Shown: positions 22,587 to 36,645, counted from the first letter of the stretch. The stretch: DNA of 64,000 nucleotides from Onchocerca volvulus (GCA_000499405.2 HG738140.1:7040879-7104878); one strand, 5' to 3'. Translations and numbers: made by a program. The notes: a model not told the origin generated them from the letters alone.

Positions 22587-22821
22587 ACGTCAAAATTTTG
22601 AAGTAATAGGTAATGACTTTGCGATATCTAACATTTTGAATTAATATAGATAAGGCACGTGTTTAAGAACTTTCAGAGGCTTAAGATTTTGAATAAACGT
22701 TGACATTTTTATTTATATAGACTAGCTGGAGCCGGACAGGTTCCCATAGATCACGAAGCTTGACAGGTCCCCATAGATACCAGCTGGATCGGCCACTCGG
22801 AGCGTGGCGAGTCCAGCTAGT
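22587..22821 (+). mobile_element. Helitron 3' end with hairpin and CTAGT terminus
   Basis: The left part repeats 3044-3190 (GATATCTAACATTTTGAATT, TATAGATAAGGCACGTGTTT). The end has a GCCAC/GTGGC hairpin (22792-22808) and CTAG at 22817-22820 followed by T, the classical Helitron terminus. CTAGCTGGA (22722-22730) and TCCAGCTAG (22812-22820) are mirror images enclosing a small internal duplication (GACAGGT.CCCATAGAT). Confidence 0.7.
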
Positions 22822-25758
22822 TTCATAATAATTTAATTAATTAATAGGCCATGTATTTTTGGGTGAAAAGGACGAGAAATTTTAGTTGAAATTTGCGAAA
22901 TCAAACAAATAAATAATAGCAGTCTAGTCATTGTAATCAAATTGTTTTCTAGTTGGTAATTATCTTATATTATATGCAAAACACTTACTAGAAATATATT
23001 TAAGCTAAACTTGAGAGCAGGTGAAACTGAATAGATGACCATTTCTTGAATGACCAAATAATTTTTGATGGTATTAGCAAGGGGCTGTGTAAAGCAAATT
23101 AAGTTATAGCAAATTTCCCCCTTTTTTTTAATCATCCATAGCGAATTTTGCATATTCTTTATTAATTACTCATTAGTTTTTAAATTTCACTTATTGCTAA
23201 TGTATTCGAAATTGATATCAATTATAAATAAATTAAAATGGACAAAACTTCCATTTGAATTTTATATATGAAGCATAATAAAAGTTTCCAAAATCGGTTT
23301 TATCTTTAAATTTATAGCAAAACACATCCATGGATAAATGCAATTCTTTAATTCGGCAATAATTCTCCAAGCATTTAATTTTGCATTTGTTTCTCAAATT
23401 TTACTTAAAAAAGCATCCAATATTTTATTTCTTCATTCCCAGTTGGTCTGAGTTGAATTAAAATAATTTGGTTTAAAATAAAATGAAATGAATTGATATG
23501 AAGTGGAATAATATATTAATTGATTATGTGATTTAGAATTTTAAAAGTTTTGAGTAAGCCAAAAGAAGAATGCAATAGAGGAAATTTAACAAATTGATTA
23601 ATGCCAATTGAAATTTAACAAATTATAATATAACTGATTCATTAATGGTTGTAAATATGCACAAAACATATTCTTATTTGACAATAACTGAATTCATGAT
23701 AAAGTTATATTTCGATTGTCGCATGATTCATTGTTTACTTAAATATTTGCATATTTCCCTGCTTATTTATCCTGTCCAGCAATTCAACTGTGTTTGTTTA
23801 CACTCTTTTTTAGAATTCATTTGTTTTTTGTTCCTATCAATAATTTCAATTATAATATTTTATGAGATGCTGAATATTATAAATATTTTAATAAATATTT
23901 CAAAGATTTTCTATCCTATTTCATATGAAGATTCCATTTTCTTATATCTTGAACAACAGATAAAGAAAAAAGCCCTAACAATAACAATAATTTAGAAGTA
24001 AAAAAAATAAAATTCCTCGTTGTTTCATTGTTTAAAAAATTGGAAAAGAATTCGGTTCTTTTGAAAAGAAAAAAAAAAGGTAAGATGTTTACTTATCGAA
24101 AGATAACATCCATCAATCATCAATCCCAAAATTATTCACCATTATTATTCCCTTTTTCCCATCTTGTTATGTATGTATTCCCTCTACCGGATAAAAGACG
24201 AACAAATGAATCGATCGGAATGGTTTAATTAATAAGTACCTTTTTCTATTAATCCTTGTTGTTTGACCTTCCCTCCCAATTCATTTGGGCATTCTTTGAA
24301 TTCTTTTCTTTTTTTAAGGTCATTTTATGATATATCCATTGGTAAACAATTTTTGTCGGTGATAGATTTGGCATATAGCACAAATTAACATCATTTATTA
24401 CTTGTTCAAAAAAAGGAGAAAAAAAAAGCAAGTAATTTAGAGAAATTATAAAACAAAAATTAAATTTTGTGAAAATTTTCGAAATATACTTTAGTGATCA
24501 TAATATTGAAAGTATAATTTATATGTACATCCAATGAATCTTATATTGATAATTTATAAGATTTTAATAAATCGATAAAATTTTAATAAATTCGTTTAAT
24601 TTCTTAGAAGTGATAAATTAAAATTGGAAAAAATTTTGATAAAATGCAGTTATTGTAATCATAGTAAGGATAGCTAGAAATTGGCTTACTGAATAAGATT
24701 GATAATGCCAATCGTTCAATCTTTTTTTATTGATTTGTTACTTAAGCTTTTGTAAGTTTATAAAATCAAAAAAATAAAAATAAGTAAGAAATGAATAATA
24801 AATGGTCTACAGAATAAAAATTATTGTGATAATTAATCGAAGAAAAGTTTCTTGATTAATCACCGCAGTAATTTAAATTCTATAAATTATATCTGCTGAA
24901 ACAAATAAGTTCAAAATTCGTAATTAAAAGAAATTAAATTCAATTTGAAATGCCATTTTGCTGTGCATTTAAGAATAATCGGTAGAAAAAAATTGTATGA
25001 CGTCAATTAAGCATATTATATATGAAAATGATCTAAACATGAAATGATAATTTAAATTAAATTAAAATTCCTTAAATTGCTATAAATTCCTCTCATTTAA
25101 GAATGTTTTATTCTTGAAGACGAAATGAAATATCGAACAACCGTATTTTGGATATTTTTTCAAATTTATTCAATATACATTTTCGATAAATTCAATCATT
25201 TGTAAAGTGTAAAGCATGCACTGCATTTATTTTGAATGATTAAAATTAAATTACATAAACTTTATAGTTTTTAAACAATTGATTGATAGCAAAGTTATCA
25301 GAATGGCAGAATTTGTAAATTCTAATTGCTTCACTTATTTTTTAATTTATTTCATTTTTTCGCTTACTTTTTCCTTCTTAAAAAGCTATTTTATCATGAA
25401 TCTTTATTAGGTAAGATTGGGGGGGAAATGAACACAGAATTAATTTAAGTATACTTAATGAATAAATTTCCTGATGTAATCATTCCATCTTCCTTTCAAT
25501 TTTTAATATTGCTGTAAATTTCGATGTTCTGAAAAGTGCATTAAAATAAGAAACAATGATTAGTTAGTCCTTATCTTACAAAATTGCTAATTAAATCAGA
25601 TATTTTCATTTTGGATTAAAATGAATGAAATCAATTAATTTTTATTTTGAAATGATTATTAGTGAGATTGCATACTTTAACTATAAAATAATTGATTTTT
25701 TATCCTAATTATGTGCTTATTATAAGCTTTTTTTTTCTTCATCTTTCCATTTATCTTG
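22822..25758. other. AT-rich region, no gene supported
   Basis: Several short frames exist (for example 23645-23995), all dominated by I, F, Y, K and N with no splice or domain support. No repeats shared with the rest of the window were noticed. Confidence 0.45.
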
Positions 25759-27975
25759 CTAAAATATATGACGTCGATAAATAGAGGGTGACGGAGTTCG
25801 AAATCTGGACTGTGATCGAGAACTTGAAGGTGTTAATGAACGTGAACGACGATTTCTCCAATTATCAATAAATAGTTGCCGTCTTAGTAGTAAACGATTG
25901 TTTAAAATTTGATATTCATCATCAAGACTCTGAAAAAAAAAAAAAAAAAAAAAAAGAAAAAGGCTGGTAAACATTAAAGAAAATTTTTAAAAATCTATTT
26001 GTCTATTTTAAAAAACGAATTATTCTTATTACAGTAAAAAATTTGATCAACAAAACCTTCGGATAACAATAAGATATTTATTTGTTTAAATTAATTATTT
26101 GTCAACTATTGTCGGAATAATCGAAATATTCTCAATATAAGAATATTATTAAATAATCTTCATCATCTGGTAAAAAAAAAAAATGTATTTTTGATTTACT
26201 AAATCTATCGGTTTAAATATGTTATTTTATACTAATTTGCATAACAGAAATTTGTTCTATTTCAATCGTCTATCCAATTCATATGGAAATTTCTTCAGTA
26301 TAGATTACATTCTTAAATATTTGATAAACTTATATTTTGAACATCTCATAATATAATTCATATACAAACTCTTTTATTTGAAATTTAATAATAAAAATAT
26401 TCCGAATAAAAATTTTTCCAATTTATGCCTTCAAGAACCATTTTATATGTAAGAAATATTGCTTCAGGATTTCATCTCTTCTACTTTCATTGGTCTGCTG
26501 ATGATCCGATTAATTCGATTCCTATGAATCCTCATTTTTGTTCTAATTGGCTTCGACAAATGGCGCTTCTTTACTTTTAGCTTTATTCAAGTTTTTATCA
26601 AATATTGCAGACAAAAGTCCTACTTTTAAATTTAAATTCATGTTATCTAGTATTTTATTTATATATCTAATATTTGTATGATGCAGTTGCAACAAAATAG
26701 AAGTTCTTTATTAAAAACTTCCTCACACAACATTCATCTGTACCAAATTCCAAGACTTAATTATCTTTCAGCAATAATATGTATCAAACCTTTATTAATA
26801 GCAAAACAACTAAGGGAGAAAAAAGTAAAATTATTGCCAAAATGCACAAAATCTTCTCCTTTTATTAATTTTATATAAGAAAAAAAAAATTTAATTTTTT
26901 GTGTAAAAATAAATGACATAAAATTATAAAATTATTTTTTCTTTTCCTCAAATTTTTTTCTCTAAACAAAAAAATTCAATAATTAACAATTTATAAATTA
27001 TTTTGTATATTATATAAAAGGATTGCATATATTTTATTGATTTCATAATTGCTTTAATAAAAGATTAGTTATTATTGATTAGTTGTTATTTTTCTTAACT
27101 CTTTTTTTTTTAAAATTTTTTCTTAACAAATAACTTTCATACGGGTCCGGATACTTGTCCATTAGTCCATTTTTATCAAAAAAATACTTAATCGATTCCT
27201 AATAAAAGGGATTTATATGAATAAAATATAATCTTTGACCAGCAATCAACTTAGTGATATTGATTTATTGTATTTCACTGTGTGGTACTTGGAAAACAAG
27301 AGAAGCTATATAAATTCAAATGATATCAATTTATGTTCATCGATAAATAATATTTTGGCGGTGAGGTCAAAAGGGCTATTAGGATGTAAAGAGAAAAAAT
27401 GTAAGAAGTTGAAAACAAGTATATTCAGCATTTCTAATATGGAAGGAAGTGAGAAAGAAAAAAAAAAATTGCTTTTGAATTTTTAATTTTTTCGAGAAAT
27501 TAAAATTTTTGGTGAAATCCAAAATAATTTTTTTTTTTCACTTTTTGAAACCAAATTTGAAACCAATTTAAAATTCTAATTTCAATTCATATTAAATTTT
27601 AATTTAAAAATGAGACAATTCGCTAAGTAATTCTTGATATAATCATCTAATTTTTTCTGTTTTTTTTTTCTTTTTTTTTTAAAATAATATGGAAACATAA
27701 ATTGATTCAAGTGACACTCATTTTTTCAAAATTTCCATTATTTGAATTTTTGGTCAAAATTACTCCAATTTATAACAAACTTTTTTACGGCAAAATGTTT
27801 CTTTTAATAAAATAAGTATAAATATATAATTGCAACTTACGACATCGGAATCATTATAATCAAATTCTTCAGGTTGCCCGTCACCCATTCCATTTAAAAT
27901 TAAATTGTCGAAATATATCATGCCTGTTTCGTAATTCATCATCGTCATCATTGCTATCATCATCATCATCATCAT
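25759..27975 (-). CDS. Small two-exon protein with acidic then Arg/Ser-rich tail, unknown
   Basis: Proposed exons 27975-27841 and 25929-25759. The donor is GTC|GTAAGT (27840), the acceptor a long T-tract TTTTTCAG (25930), both phase 0; about 101 aa. The join reads FDYNDSDV|SLDDEYQILNNR, compositionally smooth. The C-terminus (RRSRSLTPSSSRSQSRFRTP) is Arg/Ser-rich with SP/TP sites, suggestive of phosphorylation or RNA-binding partners. The start is uncertain: six consecutive ATG codons come from a (GAT)n tract (27960-27976), and that tract reads as poly-Asp in another frame. I recognise no family. Confidence 0.4.
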
Positions 27976-28029
27976 CTTTGTTATTGTCGTTAGACAACGG
28001 CAATAATAGGAGCAATAGAAATGTCAGTG

Positions 28030-28960
28030 TTAATTTTTTAATTATGTATATATGTCCACTAAAAAATTACACCGTAAATCTCCAAGTTAGTTTAAAACAA
28101 GCTTAAAGAGGATTAGTAGAGGTACCCGCCTTACTTCTTCGATTTTCAATAAAATAAAAAATGAAATTTGTAGCAAATAGTTTAAATAACTTTCAAAATT
28201 ATTATACCATAATAAAAGTGTTAGCTTTCATTTTATGCAAATTTTAGTATAAGGAATTTCTTTTTTTTAACAAAGAAGTTTTTCTTTTATTAAAAAGTGA
28301 AAAATAAATTTAGCTATAGCAATAATATTAAACTTCTGGAATAATATGAAAGATTTGGGATGAAAAGTTATTGTTCAATCAATAGCATTTTTCTTCAAAA
28401 TGAAAAAGAAAAAAAAAGGTGGATGTTATCATATTGATCGCGGTTTTCCTTTTCAATCCCGAAAATTTTAGAAACTACTGAAAACTATACCAACACATTT
28501 TCTTTAAGTAATCAGAATATTTGCTGCATCTAAACAGCAATAGTTTTTTTCTTCGTTACTTATCGATAAATTAAATTTCATGAAACTTTATTATAGAGCT
28601 TTGTAAATAATTCTTCAGAATTATGTTAAATACTTGAAAATTTCGAAATTAGGAAATATTTGACATAATTATCAATTTTGATAAAGTAGTGATAGTAATA
28701 TATTTATTACAATTTCAATTTTTAATAAATTAATAGTAATGGAAACTTAGTGTTGCAGACTGTCATAAGCTGCATTATTGTACAGTATGCAAGAGGAATA
28801 TTTTAATTTGAAAAGAAGGAATAATCATTAGAAAATTCTTCGAGGCTGGTCGTTTTTTTCTTTTTTTTTTTTTTCTTGATTAACTTTCTATTTAATGGTA
28901 TAATCCAAAATGCTCAAAATTATTGCAGTGAATAATTTTGCTAGAAAACTTGAATAAAAT
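28030..28960. other. AT-rich spacer, nothing recognised
   Basis: Homopolymer runs and short frames only. LTR-like sequence begins after this stretch. Confidence 0.4.
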
Positions 28961-28969
28961 TCAGTTCAG

Positions 28970-29338
28970 AAGTTGCAAACAGAATCTCTCGTCCAAGATT
29001 CGAGGAGCAATATTCTTCTATCCGACCAATCATGAAGCGACACGTTGGAGTTCAAGTAAGCTGATGTCAAGAGGGAGGAGCCGAAGGATTTAAAAGGCCA
29101 GATTCGAGGTTGGCAGTTCAGTTGAAACGACGCAACCGAACAGTTCAGGACGATTAATTCGGAATAGTTATTATTCGTTAATTGCTATTGTTTAAACGCG
29201 ATATTTTGTTCAATATCGTACAAACTCAATAAAGACTATACTGCTGACTTAGTGGAGTCGCAACAGCAAGAAGAATCAATCTCGAAATTACAAGCAAATC
29301 AATCGAGAGGATCCTTCACCCAAAGTACAAAAAAAAAT
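28970..29338 (+). mobile_element. Solo-LTR-like element with TATA box and poly(A) signal
   Basis: A GC-richer island contains TTTAAAAGG (29089-29097, TATA-like), CAGTTCAGTTG about 20 bp later (possible initiator), a CGATATT/AATATCG stem-loop (29199-29218) and AATAAA at 29228-29233, then a U5-like tail. Order and spacing fit U3-R-U5. No internal domain is attached. It sits exactly where homology of copy 3 of the secreted gene unit begins. Confidence 0.5.
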
Positions 29339-30016
29339 ATTTTGATTTTGTATTTAATCGGATAATAAAATTTGATTTTCGGTGATAGCAATTAATGAGA
29401 ACATAAAATTATGCTCAAGAAATCAATCAATTTGATTAAATATTCAATTTCGATTTTTCAGTTGTTATCACTGGTAGACATCGCATTAAAGCTGATTGCA
29501 TTCTTCATCTAATATATATTTCTTGTTTTAATTTACATTTATTTTGATATAAAATTTAAAAGAAAACCCTATTTTTTTCTTTCGCTTTCAATTTGAGAAA
29601 ATAAATATACTTTAGGTTTCAATAGCCATTAAAACAAAAAATATTTCGAAAAATTGAAATAAAAAAGTACTTTAAAATGTCTCTCATAATTTATCTAGTG
29701 GATCTTGAAGAAAATTTTCCTTATTTTGTTTTTTAGTGAAATGAAAGTTGTAATTTGGATTTGTATCATAAAATTTTAAAAATAGACATGCATATAAATT
29801 ATATTCTTAATTTATTAGCAATGAAAAGCGACAAATTTTTATGCAATATTTTTTACTTTTGCATAAAATCAGTCAAAATTACTTTATGTTTTATTCGTTT
29901 CCATGATTTCTTATTAAAACAACTGGTTTGTTATAAATATATGCATATATGACTTTAATTTATGCTAATTTTTTGGTGATTTTTTTTTCTTCTTTTTTTT
30001 ATATCACTAACAACAA

Positions 30017-31135
30017 ATGAAGCATTTGTCTGGATTAGTTTTTTTGGATTTATTGCTTGCAACTTTCCTGCCAACTTCTCCGTTACAAACTATTGATGGC
30101 TTCTATTTGGGATGTAAGTTTCATTAATTTTTTCTTTTTTTTTTTCCGACAAATTTTGAGTAATTAAATTTTCTAAATTTAATGTTACAATTATTTCTAA
30201 TGTATTAATGATGTGATATATTTACTAAACAACGAATTATTCGTATTTCAGTATGTCGAAGGGAATGTTTAGAACGTAATGAAAATCCTATCGTACGAGT
30301 ACGACTATTCAAGGATAATTCAATAGTAGCTCGAGTTTGCTATAATATGACAAAAAACATGTCAAAATATCCTTTATTTCACCGTCTTTATTCAAACGAT
30401 GAACTACAAGAAACTTTGGGAAGAAAAAAAGCTGAATCATTTTCTGCAATATACGTTTGTGATCGTGGAATAGGTGCATGGGAATTTTCTCAACAGGTAC
30501 GCTTAATTAACAAGTAATTTTTAATTGTGACATCGTAACGTTAATATTTATTCAAAAATCAAAAATTAATATTACACACATCAAAGTTTAAAGTAACATA
30601 ATTAAAAAAAAAAAAAAAAAAAAAAAAAACAAATTTATCAAGATTTGAAATATCATGATAAAAAAACAAATACATTAAAATTTAAAACATTATGATGAGA
30701 CAAAAAAAAAAAGGAAAATATCGAATTATTTAAATGTTGAATAAAATATTATTTAGTATTTTGATTAAATTATTGCAAAAACTATTAGATGACAATGAAT
30801 AGTTTGGTTAAGCTTTCATCTTCATTTTATAAATTAGTAAATCCGATAGAAAATTAAATGGTAAAATAAAATAGCTAAAATCGGACAGATCAAAATTATT
30901 TGTTTTTACAAAATAAAACCTAACTTTTTATGTAGCATTTTTTTACATCTTCGTGTTCTTCTGTAATTGCATTTGTTGTAAAATTTTAAGATTAACAATT
31001 ATTTGCTAAACTTTTACACATATAAATGATCGTTTATAGCATCTGAAAAGTCAGTATAAAACATCTAATGTCACATGTCCACCAGTTCAACACATATCAG
31101 ATATACGATCATGTCCTATTATAGGTGGCCTTTAA
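30017..31135 (+). CDS. Small secreted six-cysteine protein, family copy 3
   Basis: Three exons: 30017-30113, 30252-30496, 31040-31135; 145 aa, same intron phases as copies 1 and 2. The signal peptide is MKHLSGLVFLDLLLATFLP. Six Cys at equivalent places (CRREC, VCYN, YVCD, TCPP, RSCP). Exon 2 is 57 bp longer, adding a charged stretch (NDELQETLGRKKAES) between the third and fourth Cys. The tail HISDIRSCPIIGGL differs from the others after SCP. It is the oldest member by sequence. Unknown function, inferred to be secreted. Confidence 0.78.
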
Positions 31136-31424
31136 ATTCTTCAATTCATTGTGATATTGGTTTGTTTCATAAATTAAATATTTTTTTTATTGCTTTAATA
31201 TTAAGTATATATGTACTACATTATGAATATTTAGTTATAATTTTACATTTTATGTCAACTTTGTCTGTCTTTTAACACTACAGACATATGATTGATATAT
31301 CATTTCTCTTAAAAATATAATAAATTTATGAAACAAAAATTTAAGCAAAATTTTATATTTCTAATTTTACAAAGAAATTTGGAGTTACAAAACAGTTTTA
31401 TTTATGCTAATTTTGTAATTTCAG

Positions 31425-31530
31425 GAGCAAAATATTCATTGCAGTGACTAAAGAGATCGAAACTTGGAAAAAAAATGTCTAAAATTTTATTATTATAATT
31501 TGAAATTTAAAAGTAAATGTCTTGCATCTT
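31425..31530 (+). other. Possible alternative last exon or 3'-UTR block, copy 3
   Basis: The acceptor TTTTGTAATTTCAG (ends 31424) is conserved, but the poly(A) hexamer of the other copies is changed to AGTAAA. Joined to exon 2 it would read EQNIHCSD then stop. Confidence 0.3.
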
Positions 31531-31789
31531 TTCATCATTGCAATGAATTATAATTGTAATTACATGATTACTTTTTTCTTTTTTTTTTCGTGCAAAATAA
31601 AGATGAAGTTATTGAACTGCTGAAATGAAAACTGACATTCATACCGTTATTTGATATGTTTGGAAAGAAGATTGAAATTTGAACAGAGAAATGAAGGGAT
31701 AAATAATATAAAATAAAATAATATCGACCAAAAATCTAAGTACATTCCTTTTAGTTAGAAATAATAGTAATGGCTAAAAGATCACTTCT

Positions 31790-34700
31790 AATTTCCGTTT
31801 CATACTTTTTATTTTAATTTTTCATCTCAAATTAATAATATGATAAACAAAATGACGATTTTAGTTTTCATTTTAATACTTTTGAATGATTTTTTGATTG
31901 ATAATAGAAGATAATATTGTTTATTTGATCATTAGGGATGTTATTTTCTGTAATTTTTTTATATTACTTTTAAAGCAAACTATTGTTTACTTTGAAATTT
32001 TTTTCTTTATAACTTTTATTCGGATCAAATTCTATCATAAGAAATTCTAATATGCTTTATGGATATCTTTGAAAAAAGAACGAATTAGATGATAATATAT
32101 AAGAATCAAACCATTTATTTAACTTTTGCATATTGTTTAGCGATTGTTTGAAGATGTTCATTTACGAGTAAAAATTTTGAATTTTAATTTCATAAAATCT
32201 TTCTGCGATTTCCTTCATTCCTGAATGACATAAATGTTATCTGTCAGCTGTTAAAATGGTTCTCTTTGATTCATCCGCTTGGTTGTTATCACTGATAGCT
32301 TTTTTTTTCTCTTTTTTTTTCATTTACAATATATGCAGTAATCGAATTGATTGTTTAATGCTTAAATTTCTAAATAAATTGTAAAATTTAGACATTAGCT
32401 ATGCAAAACTAGAATTGTTAAGTTTATTTTTTCCATTATTGAAAATATCATATCTTCTTTTTGTCAAAACTTTTAATTACTTGCAATTTTCATTTCTTTT
32501 TGATGAAAAAAAAAAAAAAATTTGCTCTAACAAATACAATAAAATAAACGATACCATATTCTTTTTTTTTTTTACAATTAAATCTTACATGAAATTGAAA
32601 TATGAATAATACTGACTTTAATTTAATTTCTTTTTTTTAATTTTTTACAGAAATTCAATTTGAAAAAGAAGTGAAATTTTTTAATTGTGTTGTAATGAAG
32701 CAAATATAATAGAAAATGATGGAATCAAATATTTATTTTTACCTACATCTGTCTGAAACATTAAAAACTCATAGAAACATTTTAAAAAGGAAACTTTAAG
32801 ACAACACAAGAAAGGCCAAAAGTTAAAATATTTCAAAGAGCAGAAAAAGAAGGACCTAAGCAGAAAATGACAATAATATTACATCGTTGATTTGATTCTA
32901 CTTCAGATGGAACATTAAAAATCTGCAGAAAAACTTCAAAATTTTAACGTTAGTAATAAAAAATATGAAAAGTAGTAAATAATAGATTATATAATTAGAT
33001 AAAATTGGGTCTTTCTGCTTTTTACCTTATCATATCATAGTTCTCTAATCTTTATCTCTTTGATCATTCAACATCACTTGTATCATTTTTATTATGATCA
33101 TCATTTAACATTATTTTTGAACCAGCAAAATAACGATTCTCTTAAAAATTGCAAATATGAAAAAGATGTTGGAACTTCTACTTATATTCATAATTTTGTG
33201 AAAAAGCTTTTCCGAAAAATTCATAAATTATATTTGAATTCAGAAATTTTAATGTGAGCATAATCTTCCTTGAAAATTTGATTTGAATAGTAAAATTAAT
33301 ATGCAATGATAAGTCGATTTTCTAAAATCTATTTCTAAAAGCAACAAGATATAAATGCAAATATATTGTTTTGTATCAATTTTATAAAAATTATTGATTT
33401 CAAAATTTACCGAAAGTCTTGAATTTTGATTAATTTTGATTTCAGAAATGATTAAAATATATTGTATATAAATTGAGATGTTAACTTAATTTATTGAACT
33501 AGTTTTAAGACGAAAAATTGAAGTTTAACTATCATTCATAGCAAATGTTATTTTCAATTTATTGGAAAACAAGAAAAATTTTTGCTGTTCTATTCTTTTT
33601 TTTTTAACTTTATTCTATAACATATGAATCTTATTTTTTAATAAGAAGCTTGAAATATTTTAAAAATCAATAAATAAATAATTCCAGTTATAAATGATAT
33701 TATCATTTTCTTATCTCTTTAACACAAAACTTTCTTCCTTCTCTTCATCTTATTGTTTTTAAAACAAGAAGAAAGATTAACAACAATGTTATGAACGAAT
33801 CAATCATCAAAAGAGATATAAAATTATCAAAATATCAATCGCATCATTCATTAAATAGCACGATTCATGCTATTTATTGATTTTTACTCTCTATCAATTT
33901 TGAAATCTCAATTACGATCTCTTTATTTCTTCATTACTTGATTTATTCATTTTTGAACGACTAATTATTCATCAGTCTTTTCATCTTTTTTCTTCCTTTT
34001 CATCTTACCTCCAAAAAAGTTAATAAAAGTTTAAACTAAATGAAGTAATTAACAAATTTCTAATGAAAAAGTCAGAAAAAAACGAAAAGAAAAATTTTTT
34101 TTTCGCTGCTTTTTGATAAATTAGAAATTTTTTTCCAGAAAAATTAGAAACAAGGAAATTTTGTCTTATTTTCATTATTTTTCTTTCTTATTATTCCTTT
34201 TTTTCGTTATTATTCGTTGTTTTTCCAGGAATCAATATCGGAATTTCAAAACACCAAAAATTCTTTTTATGATTTATAAAAGGCAGCGTTGGTCTTCCAA
34301 TTCCAGTTCTTTCATTCTGTCTTTTCGCCCACTTTTTCTTTTTTTTTTTTTTTTTCAGAATTACTGTCTTCCAAATGTGTTAATTGAAATTCATTGGTGA
34401 TTTTATTATTGTTCCTTTTCTATTCTTACCTTTTGACTGAATTTTCTCTGTTAATTGATTTTCGATGTAACTTTCTAGTAATTCCGCCATTTGAAAGGAA
34501 AAATTTCATTGTTTTATTAAGGAGTAAGTTCACGAAACAAGATGTAACTTTTCAAAATTCGATCGAAAAAAGTAAAAATAGTTGTAAACTTGAATAATAA
34601 TATGCAACAATGGCTTTCGAATGAGAATTGATCAAAGAGAACGGAAATTTTAAAGATAAATTATAATCTCGGAATTCTCTAAGTTTTTTATTAAAAATAT

Positions 34701-36640
34701 TGAAAAGAATTATTGAAATTTACTAACGTGAATTGAATATTTAAGTAATCAGCCAATAACGATAAATAGTATTATCTCTTTTTCATTAATATTACTGTTA
34801 GCACAATATTTTTGATTCTTCTTTTTTTTTTTTTCAATTTTTAAAAGGTATATAAGAGCAAAATTGAGCTATGCATTAGTATACAATGATCGAAAATAAT
34901 TTATTTTATGTTAAGAACAAATTGAACTAATTACTGTTCGAGAATCAATTCGTTAAATAAACTAATGTTCTTTTGATAAACATATATCATTGGATTGAAG
35001 CTTAAATAGAAGATGAACAAAATTAGCGATAAATTTAATGAAAGATTGGTATAAATTATAGGATTAGAATCATTTAAATTCATATTTCAATAATATACGT
35101 TCGAATTTTCAAATGTAAGCCATTATAATCATGTTATTAATAATCGCATAATTTTGACAATTTTGACTTTAAAAAAGTATTACAGTTATTTCTTTCTTTT
35201 CTAATTATTAAATATGAAACAACAAATTAAAATTAATGTTATCATAGAACTGTTAATTAATAAACAAAAAAAAGTATACAACCGTATTTGCAATTTCGTT
35301 TCTGTTTGTATATTTCCGGAAAATAACGGTTAGAAATTTTGAGAGTTAAAATTTCAATGTATAATATTACTTTATTCTGAAACTATTACGCTGGTTTATA
35401 TGAACAACATGTTGAGAAATTGTCAACATTTTCCAAACTTAATTAATTATCAGCTTGATATCATGAACATACATTATTGATAACATTTTGAGAGCTAGTA
35501 TGAACATGCATAAGTGAAAACCGGATAACATTTTCTCCAATTATTCATTTCGAGCTATTCTGAAATTTTATTGTCATGGCATTTTACGAGTTGTTTATAA
35601 AATTTTTACATAATTTTAGATTGCTTTAAACAAGTACTAAATATGAGCTAATAAAAATTCCCGAAATTTCTTTATCATCACATGATGTTGATTGATTATT
35701 TATTGAAACATTGATAATAATCGCGCAGAAAATTAAGCTCAATTTTCTGCCAAAAAAAAAAAAGAAAGAAAATATCATTTCAACTAAAAATGAAATTAGT
35801 AAAAAATTGATAATTTGAAGTATTCAAAGAGCAAAAAAAAAAAAGAAAAAAACGGAATAAATCATTGTGCTGAGTGTGCAGCATTTTGATGAATGTTATT
35901 CAAGGTTGATGATGACAAGTTTGAGTGCGGCAGGAAGCAAACAACAATCGTCAATATAAACTTCAATGGATAAGTATCGAATCTCAAATCATTTAAAATA
36001 CTTTTAAACTTTCAGAGTAGTTGCTTGTACAAAAGTAATGCTTAAATTTATGTTAAGCGTTCAGATTTTTATTTAAATTTCCTATTGTTCGATTCATTTT
36101 TCACTAATCAACTATACTTATATTTATTTTTTCATCTATCTAGTTGTAAATTTACCTGATTGTTTAGTTATTCATTTAATTCAAATAATTTGTTAAATAG
36201 TATACTTTCAATTTTCTACAAAATTTAAATTATTTTTACCAGAATTTCAAAGAAAAAAAAAAGAGGTGCTTTTATTTGATGATTATTTTCAAATTTCTGA
36301 TTATATTCATATTATCGATTAGTAGGTTTAATTGAACTTTTGGCAAGTCAAATTTTGTGTTTGTCTTGTATTCATTAATTTATTCATTCGATGATAGATT
36401 TTTTCCTTTTTTTTTTTTTTTTTAGTTATTCAATGATTTATTGATTCATATATTTTTGATTCTTTTTTTGGCAAAATTAAATGATTTTCATAAAGTTATT
36501 CATCTTTTGTTTTTTCAATTATTATAGTTTTGATGAAATTAATCGTTTCATGAGAAAAAAGACTATTTAATTTTCAAATTTTGAATATTTAATTTTTTTA
36601 TCTTTTTTTTTTTTGAGAAGAGGAATAACAAATCAACAAG
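31790..36640. other. AT-rich intergenic region
   Basis: 33700-33950 resembles the far 3' end of duplication copy 1. A slightly GC-richer patch at about 35860-35960 may be promoter or 5' leader sequence for the TMEM86 gene, with nothing decisive. Otherwise only homopolymer runs and chance frames. Confidence 0.4.
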
Positions 36641-36645
36641 ACGTA

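Larger units (their letters stand above)
29350..31780 (+). repeat. Segmental duplication, copy 3 (more diverged)
   Basis: Homologous to copy 1 from about 10381 onward, lacking the 450-bp block and the intronic Helitron fragment. The 3' block at 31425 is retained. A further stretch at 33700-33950 resembles 13400-13850, so the original unit was later split by about 1.9 kb of unrelated sequence. Confidence 0.75.

Noticed and set aside
23645..23995. 116-aa receptor-like frame
   Set aside because: Hydrophobicity comes from AT-rich codons. No motif, no splice partners.
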